From NCBI GenBank assembly GCA_000442125.1, contig KE546978.1, forward strand, positions 1,391,098 through 1,455,097: a stretch of 64,000 nucleotides of DNA, written 5' to 3'. Below, piece after piece: positions 56,599 through 64,000 of the stretch (its first letter is position 1; each line of letters begins with the position of its first letter). The translations under genes and the position numbers were made by a program. This DNA is from Opeltia flavorubescens (lineage: Eukaryota > Ascomycota > Lecanoromycetes > Teloschistales > Teloschistaceae). The notes beneath the pieces were generated by a model. It saw only the letters and a program-made list of their open reading frames with translations. It did not search any database and was not told the DNA's origin.

Positions 56599-56886
56599 TT
56601 ATCTTATCTCAAAAGTCACAATTGGTAGCTGGCGGCGGAAACTCACACCTTCAGTCAATTCCCCCCACACGATTGCTTCGTCGTGAACATACGTTTCACC
56701 AATGAAAATATGGTGATCTTGCATTCGTCGCAGAACAAAAGGCACCCTTCCCCCAAACAGAACGCAAACCTCATCACCCTCGTGCATAGATTTCGAGCCA
56801 AGACCTAGGGGTCTATTCTGCGTTACATATACCTTGCGATTATAAGTGAAAGCTTGAACAGCCCTGGCGTACAACACTGATTGCTG
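56599..56886 (-). pseudogene. Relic of a HET-protein C-terminus
   Basis: An open frame whose translation matches the usual last part of fungal HET proteins: GLGSKSMHEGDEVCVLFGG then RVPFVLRRM, FIGETYVHDEA and a GE-type ending. No HET catalytic block, no start context and no upstream exon of such a gene was found in the next kilobase. I therefore read it as the leftover of a deleted or decayed gene, not as part of the HET gene at 53377, which lies on the opposite strand. Confidence 0.65.
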
Positions 56887-57702
56887 CTTCAGTAAATGAA
56901 GTCAGCATAGTTGGAGATATATGGGCACTGTCGTGAAGACATGGCTTCATCAAAGGTTATAAATCATGAGTACTAATACTAAATTGTGCGTGTATGTTTG
57001 CAATCGGTAATTTCTTTTTTATGCTTTTAGTCGTCTATCAGGATATAATGCCAGCATAACCCTAAATCACTCCGACGGAGATATGCGCTGTTAAGCATTT
57101 CTAACCACCTAAAAGCCTACCTTCCCGTCAACGCTAGTGCCTTGTGAAGGCTAGTGCGGCTCCACCAAGCAGCCCGCCACGCCCGCCTGGACTTCCATTA
57201 GAGGGCTGCTCAGCGACACTTGGGGCGGTTTTGGCGCCCACCGTAGGCCCTCACATTGCGAATTATTTTCAACACAACTTGGGAGGCTTGGAACAAGTCC
57301 CCGCTTACCTATTCCCCTTCCGGTTTTCGCACCTATCAGCAGATGCTCACGAACTCTATCGCCAGTGCTATTTCACTCGTGTAGGTCTGAAATATGACTC
57401 GACCAGATCGGACACGAATTTGTAATGTCTCAACTAGCTTCCAGGTCAAACACTTCAGTACCTTGCTTAATGGCCAGAATTAAGCCTCGCTATTGATCTC
57501 CCAGCCAACTTTCATCCCATGTTGACCTCAAGATCACCGTTTCTTCAATAGCGATGGAAGGGGATGAGCCACAATTAAAATATTGCCTGGAGTCAAGTTC
57601 TCGATCCTGCTGCGAAGCCTACAATAGGGGAATATCCGCTAGGAGCGACCCCTTCCGAGAATTTTGCACTTCAACTACAGCTACTATATGCACCCATCCC
57701 AT
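56887..57702. other. Intergenic, no supportable gene
   Basis: Contains a 93-codon plus-strand frame (57144-57425) rich in Pro at its start, without recognisable domain or neighbours. The stretch separates the HET relic from the pepsin-like gene and may contain more of the decayed locus. Confidence 0.45.
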
Positions 57703-59427
57703 CTATCCGCTTAGTTCATATCTTTCGTCTTCAGCCGCGTTCAACTCGGTTGCCGCAACTCCGTCCTCCAGTTCAGGTGGATCGTTGGAAATCCCATGCA
57801 GTTCCGGTGGAGGCACATGCTCTCCATGAAGTTCTTGCTTAGGTCCGAGCTGTTCAACGGCTGAGAGTTCTTTTGTCTCAGGCCACTGGCTTTGAGCAGT
57901 GTCTCCGTTTGTGTGTTTTCGTCGATACCGTAAGATCGAAACAGTGATCACTACTACAAAGACGAATACTACCGCTATGACGATTGCTGCGATTGCTCCA
58001 GCCGAGAGGTTGTGCGTATTTCTGTGCGTATCCGAACTTGACGTATTCGTCCCATTCGTGCCGTTGATGGGGAAGATGGCATGAATGTCTGCAGGCGCAT
58101 TTTCGACAAAGCGGCACTGGTTGACGGAAAACTGCGAGCGCTCGTAGTCTGCTATGAGGTACCTGCGGGTAGTGATAGATGTGAGTATTATGGCAATTCT
58201 CAAGCGATAAGAGGAACATACGTTTCTTGAAGGAAGGTCCTTCCCAAAGTATATTGTGTATCATTCGCTGCCCTTCGAAGCGGAAAGTACCTAGTCGAAT
58301 TGGTCACGTTAGGGTACGTGTCCAGAATTTCGAGATCGAAGCTGTCATATGGGAAGGTGAGGTTGAGGGCATTCGGTGCTAGGGTGTCTGCTCCGATGGT
58401 AAAGACTATGGTAGCGTTCTGTTCCAAGAGTTTCTGATGTGTGGTTTCGTTGACGAGGTATAGGCTTGTGTCAGGATCCCATGTGATACCAAATACATCT
58501 TCGAAGATCAAACAAGCCTCCAACGGAAGCCAGATATGGGGAATAGTCGCATCGATGAAGGCTAATATTGGATTGGGTAGGAGATTAATAGATGAACCAA
58601 TTATCGAGATGGACTGAACTCCGACAACCAAGTCACGGGAGTTATCGTTCGCGAGGCTGAAGGTCAAATTACTAGGCATATAACGACTTGCGTCATCGCC
58701 ACCGAGTGTGAGGCTCGCAAGAACTTTTTTCAATCCTTCGCTCGGTCAATCCGCTGTTTGCTGCCCGAAAGCGATATACGGAATGAACATACGATACCTT
58801 GCACCAGCTGTGTAGCCATAGGACAAGCTAGGTATCTCATTCTTCTCTTTCAATGTCGACAGCAAGCTAGGGTGTGAATCTTCCGGACCAAACGTTATCT
58901 CACCGGCATTGGCATTAGACTTTGTCAAATTCGTCGGCCGTGGTGCGATACCCCATGTCGCGATGTAAAAATCCTTGGCTGCGATTGTCGCAAGCAATTG
59001 TTGTTCGACACTTACAGCGCTAGAGCCGGATCCAGGGTAGCCTAGAGCAATCGAATCCAGACCGAAATTTCCATTGCCTGTATAGCCTAGGTTCAGCTCC
59101 TGGTCAAGTTCGTAGAGGCCTTCGTCTTTCCAAGTTGAAGATTGATTCTTTTTGAAAAAGCTTCCTCGGTCCGATGCGCATTTTGAAGGATCGCTGATTG
59201 TACACCCTAAGGGATCGACAGCCCAAGGCTGGGGGCAAGTGGTGGAAATCAGTACTCTCACGTATTGTGGAGGAGTACCAATGCCTAATACGAAGGAGGA
59301 CCAAGGCCCGTCATTTCCATCCCTATTTCGTCAATTGTTGGATCGATTTGTGACGATCAGCAGGACCCGGAATGGCCTGGACTTACCATGCTTGACTGGG
59401 TTCCACCACTACAGGTTTTATTGACAT
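57703..59427 (-). CDS. Pepsin-like (A1) membrane-anchored protein with altered active-site motifs
   Basis: Exons 59427-59387, 59322-58793, 58735-58222 and 58162-57703 give 514 residues with consistent phases. The aspartic-protease fold is shown by WDGNDGPWSSFVLGIGTPPQ, a disulfide-type loop PLGCTISDPSKC, the FGLDSIALGYPG flap region, and AFIDATIPHIWLP opening the second lobe. At the first active site, where pepsins have D-T-G, this protein reads S40-T-T; at the second it has D252-A-T rather than D-S/T-G. It is therefore probably not a working protease, which is common among fungal wall-associated paralogues. A single membrane helix lies at about 413-436, followed by an acidic cytoplasmic tail. 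The start is uncertain because no signal peptide precedes it; a further 5' exon may be missing. Divergent from the GPI-type gene. Confidence 0.8.
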
Positions 59428-60131
59428 TGTCGGTCATCTGGGATGTTTCGCATAGTTGCAAGATGTTTTGCGAAATCTACTCTACCTTGACTTACTTCTC
59501 AGACGCGAATTAGCGTCGCACCGGCATTTACACCGCAGGATCTAGCATGAGGCTGAGTGCCGTTATCAGTAACCTGCATTAGTATATGCAGTGGAATGCG
59601 CCGTGCATAACGTTCATTGGTCACACAATACAGTGCGAATCCTTCGTTTCCCTTTGCAACTAAGTGTGAATCCTTGGTTCCGCTTTGCAGTAAAATTGGA
59701 TTCCTTCGTTCCGCTCCGCCTCACAGCGCACTGCGTTGTGCGTGTCTGGATCAATTCCCATTGGTTATTTGTTCCGATTCCTCCCCGGATCCACCTACCA
59801 TCCATAACGATCAGGTACGAATCCTCCCAAAATAAAATTTGACATATGGCGACCGAATGTCTCTTTGTCAGCCACGCTATCCTTCACAGCCCGTCTAGCC
59901 CCGAGCGAGAGTTTGAATACTTACCTCTCCGCTACTCTATGCTTGAGACTGAGAACATAATCGAAAATATGGACCGCTTTAGTGATAGATGATTACGTTG
60001 AGAAAATATCAGATTTCACTTGTTCTTGTCGCTGCTGTCGCTACAAATTTCCACTCTGATCTCGAAGTCTTTCCTACGTCAGCGTCGCGACTTTCTTCCA
60101 TTATTTGATATCGTTGAATATTTCCATTGTA
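59428..60131. promoter_or_regulatory. Divergent promoter of pepsin-like and GPI-type genes
   Basis: A 704-bp region between two cell-surface genes transcribed away from each other. It contains a three-unit tandem repeat. Short plus- and minus-strand frames over the repeat are compositional. Confidence 0.5.
59633..59725 (+). repeat. Three 31-nt tandem repeats in the divergent promoter
   Basis: Units at 59633-59663, 59664-59694 and 59695-59725 share the core (G)AATCCTTCGTTCCGCTTTGC with scattered substitutions. Spacing is exactly 31 nt without insertions. Confidence 0.78.
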
Positions 60132-62699
60132 ATGGTCGGAATGGATGGATGCTATTCTCTGATTGCTGTGCTTTCCACATTGGTAGCAATCGCTCGAGCT
60201 GTCGTGGTTAATGGTAAGCTACTGGATCTTTACGGAAACTTGACCTCAAATTGACACAACAAATCGTTCAGTAACATCACCGACCATAACTTCAACAGAT
60301 CTTTCCTCTATAACAACAGATGCTCCGTCTGCAGCAGTTTCGTGTCCATATGACTGTACCATCCTAGGCGCTTCGGTTGTATGGTACTGGTACCCAAGTA
60401 TCATTACTCAGATCGTTGCGACGGAGGTGGTGGTCGTTACCACACAGAGCGATCACTTGACTACAATCACGTCCGTTGCTCCTGCTACGACAAGCTTCCC
60501 TTTCCCAACTTTTGCTTCATGGGACGTTTATACCGTCAATCAAACAGTCCTCGAGGTCGATTCATCCTTAACGATGTAGGTCTCGCCACAAGGAATATAT
60601 TGTCTGGCTACTAATATTTCTTTAGTACTTGGCCTACGCCTTTGATTGTCGGAAATGCGGTTAGCTTGAAGGCACAATATCTCACGTCCAAAGACGGTAA
60701 AGCGTATTGTACGACAATCGATCGCGGTATCGACGATGGACTTTTTACGATATCAGTACCAGAGACAGATTACAGCAGACTTCCTTATGTTGATTACAAG
60801 GTTCCTGCATCTTACAAGGATAAATGGAGCCCCGTAAGTGGTTCGTCATGCGTAGGTCCCGGGGGAGGTATTCCCTCAGGCAATGTCCCCGTTCTATCGT
60901 TGACAGAGACTGTTACATCCATACGAGCGAGTCTCGCTGCGGATCACACTACTCCTTCGGCAGCATCGAGCCACATGGTCTTGTCCTCGCTTCCACAGCC
61001 TTTGAAGACTTCGTACGTCCCCAAATCTACACCACCCCCAGAATCAAGTCCATCGAGTTCGAAACCAGATCCCATAGTACCATCCACGGTTCCGGTAAAC
61101 CAGCCCGGGAATAGCCAGCCTACTCCAATACCTCAGGGGTCGGAGAATACTCCCTCGGTGGTCAATTCACAGTCACCAACCAGCGTGCAAGTGACGCCCA
61201 TTGCCGGTGGGACTCCACCTGCCCCTGTGGGTGCGACTACTCAAGATCCCAAGCCANGCGACACCGTCGTCTCTCCCAAACCAGACGTTGCCAGCACTCC
61301 TGAGGCACCTGCAGGCTTGCAAAGCACCAGCCTTATGCCTCAAGTTACCAATTATCCACCTTTGATAAGCACAGCCGGAATGGTCGCAACAAAGAATTCA
61401 CTCGGCCAGTACGTCGTTGGATCGCAGACTTTGACACCTGGAGTACCGGGCATTACTATCGATGGGACCGTTGTCTCCATTCCCCCATCGCCCAATAATC
61501 CCATCTCCAACGAATGGGTTATCCCTCAAGTATCACCACCTGGACAAGACATCGTGGTAGTCAATAGCTTAACCTTCAGTCATGGCTCGGGAGTGAATCT
61601 TGTTTTGGGAACACAAACGATCGCACCTGGCTCGCCCGCAGTCGATATTTCAGGAACACCAATTTCCTTGGCTGCGTCCGGGGCGGCTCTCGTCGCTGGA
61701 TCATCTACAGTACCAATTACTGAAGTATCGGCAAGCAACATCGTGCTCAATGGCTTAACCTTCAGTCACGGCTCGGGACCGAATCTTGTCATAGGAACAC
61801 AAACTATCACACCTGGCTCGCCAGCAGTCGAAATCTCGGGAACACCAATCTCCTTGGCTGTGTCCGGAACGGCCGTCGTCGCCGGATCATCTACAGTAGC
61901 TCTGGCTGCACCATCAGCAAGCAACATCGTAATTAATGACTTCACTTTCACGCAAGGCCCTGGCTCAGACCTCGTGATTGGGACACAGACGATCACGCCT
62001 GGTTCACCTGCAGTGATGGTCTCTGGTACTCCAATCTCTTTAGCCGTATCAGAAACAGCTTTGATCGTCGGCTCTTCCACAGCACCATATCCGCTAACAA
62101 CAGCTCCGCCATCTCTTTCCTCGGCTAACAACGTCGTAACAATCGACGGCCTCACCCTCACACAAGGTCCCAACTCAGGTCTCCTCATCGGCACGCAGAC
62201 ACTACTCCCTGGCGCATCAGCAATAACCATCTCCGGAACGACTTCAATCTCACTATCCCCTTCAGGCAACTCCATCGTCATCGATGGCTTTAACTCATTC
62301 CCCGTGCCCTCGCCCACGGGTGAACCAACTATCCTAGAATTTGGAGGAAGTTCCTATACCGAGATCTCTGGCTCCGCATTCCTTATTGGTACGCAAACAC
62401 TTGTGGAGGGTGGAGCTCCGATTACGGTCAATGGCACTCTCATGTCACTAGCTCCGTCGGGAACGGCAATACAGGTTGGGACGCAGGTGGAGGCTTTGAC
62501 TACGACGACGCAGGGGATGGGAGAGGTTATTATGGGTGGGTTTGGGGGTGGAGGGAAGGGGGGGCTGGGGAGTGCGACGGGGAGTGGTAATGATACGGGT
62601 GGATTCACTGGTGGGGCGGTGAGGGGTGTACCCCAGAGATTTGAGTGGGCTGTCGCGATGGCCTTGGTTATTGGAATGAGTGCTCTCGTGGCGCTATAG
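60132..62699 (+). CDS. Repeat-rich GPI-anchored-type cell-wall protein
   Basis: Three exons, 60132-60213, 60272-60575 and 60626-62699, give 819 residues. The first exon encodes a signal peptide (SLIAVLSTLVAIARAVV). A Cys-bearing N-terminal region (SCPYDCTILGASVVWYWYPS) and a domain with YCTTIDRGIDDGLFTI follow. A long Ser/Pro/Thr-rich stalk then leads to six units of about 62 residues containing the core GTQTITPGSPAV...SGTPISLA. The C-terminus has a Gly-rich linker and a terminal hydrophobic helix (WAVAMALVIGMSALVAL) without a cytoplasmic tail, as expected for a GPI attachment signal. It is probably a wall adhesin or structural glycoprotein; function untested. An N at 61257 hides one residue. 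The upstream exons were placed from GTAAGC and GTAGGT donors in matching phase. Confidence 0.88.
61381..62500 (+). repeat. Six about 186-nt coding repeats (GTQTxxPG units)
   Basis: Units start near 61381, 61551, 61740, 61926, 62127 and 62330. The units beginning 61551 and 61740 are closely similar at the nucleotide level (shared CCTTCAGTCA(T/C)GGCTCGGGA and ACACCTGGCTCGCC-type blocks), whereas outer units have diverged. This points to internal duplication or gene conversion in the centre of the array. Confidence 0.85.
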
Positions 62700-63019
62700 G
62701 ACATTGTTGGAGAATAGGTTGGTCGTCTTTACCTGCAGACTAAAAGTTCGCTCGGAGATAGTGCATTATAGATTTGAGAGGTATATAATTTGAACCCTAG
62801 GCTGGGTAGGTCAAGAGGAATTAAAATAGCTATAGACCATCAATTCTAACACAAAAGTCAACAGGATGTTTACTGATATTTTATCATGAATGCGATCAAG
62901 ACACTGGAAGTACAAAATGTGACTAGCACTTCTAGATCGAACGACTTATCCAGTATATTCCACCGAATACATGGCCACTACTGATATATACATTTTCGCC
63001 CGTTCCATGGTGCAAATTC
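62700..63019. other. Convergent intergenic region
   Basis: About 0.3 kb, AT-rich, between the converging GPI-type and ankyrin genes. Nothing recognised apart from presumed 3' UTRs. Confidence 0.6.
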
Positions 63020-64000
63020 TCATTTCCATCCCAAAGCAGCCCAAAACCCAGACTTTGGCGATTGTCTTACCTCTGGCGGGTCTTGTTCTGGCTTCTCGAC
63101 ACTCGTTGATTGGTTTGCAAGAGCTGTATCTTTCGTGACCATGTGAAATGTCTCCTCTGATTCAATGCGAAGGGTAGGGTCTTCAGATTCAATGTGCGAT
63201 TCCAGGTCAATCTTTGCGGCTATCTCATTCAGTTGTCCTTTAGGGCTTGGCACATTCTTAACGGCCGTCAGGGGCTTCAGGTCGTCTTCATTTGGCACTG
63301 TATGTGGTGCAGCTATTTCTGCTGGCTGTGATGCTCGGTCGGGATAATTCTTGGAGTCCGCGGCAGGGGTTTCCCTGTCCTGATCACCTTGTGTACTAAC
63401 CTGGTCTACAGACGACTCAACTCGCTGTTGCTTCCTAGGGTTTCCTTCCGAACTTGTGGAATGGTCCTCTGCTTCCGCGATTGTGGCGTCCTGGGATCTT
63501 TTCACAGGGTAATTGTTGACATTAGTCTCATTGGGTACTTCCTGACGCTCGCGAGCCCTCCGCTCATCCCTCATCTTCTTCTGCTCAACGATCATCAGGT
63601 ACATTGAATAGTTCGCTTGTGCACAATTTCTGCCCGTTGAATCGCTATCGTTTATAGCGGCAAAGAACCGAGGTAGGGGTACACCGGGTTTGGGAACTTT
63701 GTTCATGTCTCTTCCGGTCGGCATCTCTTCTGGAGAATAGCTGTATGACATTCGAGCATGAGGGTATTTCCCCCAGTCCACGCTAGATTGTAAAATTGGT
63801 TCGATTCCTGAAGTATTTACGAGGGTCTTGGTGGCCTGGATTAGTAAATCAGCAATGTCAGATTTCTCATGGCGAATCGCATAATCTAGGGGTAGGTAGC
63901 CGGTCTTTTCTTTATTCTTGGTTCGAATTGTTGGATCGGCTCCGTGTCGTAATAACCATTGCACAGCGTCGATGTTCCCCGTCCATGCAGCGTTGTGCAA
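63020..64000 (-). CDS. Ankyrin-repeat protein, C-terminal part (runs off the window)
   Basis: The frame is open to the right edge, so only the last 326 or so residues are visible. They start in ankyrin repeats (LHNAAWTGNIDAVQWLLRHGADPTI then GYLPLDYAIRHEKSDIADLL, each in register). A linker with YSYSPEEMPTGRDMNK follows, then a long Glu/Ser/Pro-rich, probably disordered tail ending at 63020. A KKMRDERRARERQE stretch is strongly charged and helical. No catalytic domain appears in the visible part; the N-terminal region, which would name the protein, lies outside the window. A tRNA-like B-box sequence inside this frame is coincidental. Confidence 0.8.
   Translation of the reverse strand: MHNAAWTGNIDAVQWLLRHGADPTIRTKNKEKTGYLPLDYAIRHEKSDIADLLIQATKTLVNTSGIEPILQSSVDWGKYPHARMSYSYSPEEMPTGRDMNKVPKPGVPLPRFFAAINDSDSTGRNCAQANYSMYLMIVEQKKMRDERRARERQEVPNETNVNNYPVKRSQDATIAEAEDHSTSSEGNPRKQQRVESSVDQVSTQGDQDRETPAADSKNYPDRASQPAEIAAPHTVPNEDDLKPLTAVKNVPSPKGQLNEIAAKIDLESHIESEDPTLRIESEETFHMVTKDTALANQSTSVEKPEQDPPEVRQSPKSGFWAALGWK

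Noticed and set aside
57144-57425. 93-codon plus-strand frame near the HET relic
   Set aside because: No recognisable domain and a low-complexity start; it could equally be random in a decayed region.
59591-59842. Plus-strand frame over the 31-nt repeats
   Set aside because: 31 is not a multiple of three, so the repeat does not maintain a protein pattern; best read as promoter repeat.
63800-63815. GGTTCGATTCC resembling a tRNA B-box
   Set aside because: It lies in the open ankyrin frame, and no A-box or cloverleaf can be formed around it.
1-64000. CRISPR array, insertion sequences or transposon ends
   Set aside because: No spaced direct repeats of CRISPR type, no transposase or reverse-transcriptase-like frames, and no paired terminal repeats were recognised by eye.

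Overview
This window is a piece of a filamentous ascomycete genome (Pezizomycotina; the gene content would suit a leotiomycete, but I cannot place it further). The evidence is short GT..AG introns of about 45-160 nt, many with CTNA-type branch sites; no operons; and typical fungal families: NACHT and HET proteins, a non-reducing PKS, DMATS prenyltransferase, P450s and a Zn2Cys6 regulator. I resolved 22 complete or near-complete genes, one gene running off the right edge and one gene relic. Most multi-exon models were rebuilt by joining reading phases across introns. The assembly has one 20-base N gap (44267-44286) and four single Ns inside genes (11207, 12683, 38875, 61257).

Layout. 1-5.8 kb: a low-complexity protein ending in a pentad repeat, and a Dal5-type MFS permease. 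7.9-14.9 kb: a head-to-head pair, a STAND-like protein with a degenerate P-loop and a DUF7025-type AAA+ ATPase. 16.3-17.3 kb: an AKAP7-like 2H phosphoesterase relative that appears to lack its second HxT motif. 18.5-44.2 kb: an apparent biosynthetic gene cluster of nine genes: metallo-beta-lactamase-fold hydrolase, DMATS prenyltransferase, SDR, O-methyltransferase, P450, GMC oxidoreductase, three-repeat Myb regulator, a 2514-residue NR-PKS (SAT-KS-AT-PT-ACP-CMeT-esterase) and a second, pisatin-demethylase-like P450. 45.4-57 kb: Zn2Cys6 regulator, NACHT protein, membrane protein, HET protein, a broken secreted-protein gene and a HET C-terminal relic. 57.7-64 kb: a membrane-anchored pepsin-like protein with altered active-site motifs, a repeat-rich GPI-type wall protein and an ankyrin protein cut by the window edge.

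How the genes work together. The PKS should make a C-methylated aromatic acid of the orsellinate type and release it with its terminal esterase. The DMATS enzyme, the methyltransferase, two P450s, the GMC enzyme and the SDR are a consistent set for prenylation, O-methylation and oxidation of that ring, so the likely product is a prenylated aromatic polyketide (meroterpenoid). The exact compound is not decidable from sequence. A 10-mer, TTACTCGG(G/A)G, occurs six times in promoters of cluster genes; I noticed no copy elsewhere in the window, making it a strong candidate for a cluster-wide regulator site. The cluster is bordered on both sides by STAND, NACHT and HET genes typical of fungal allorecognition regions.
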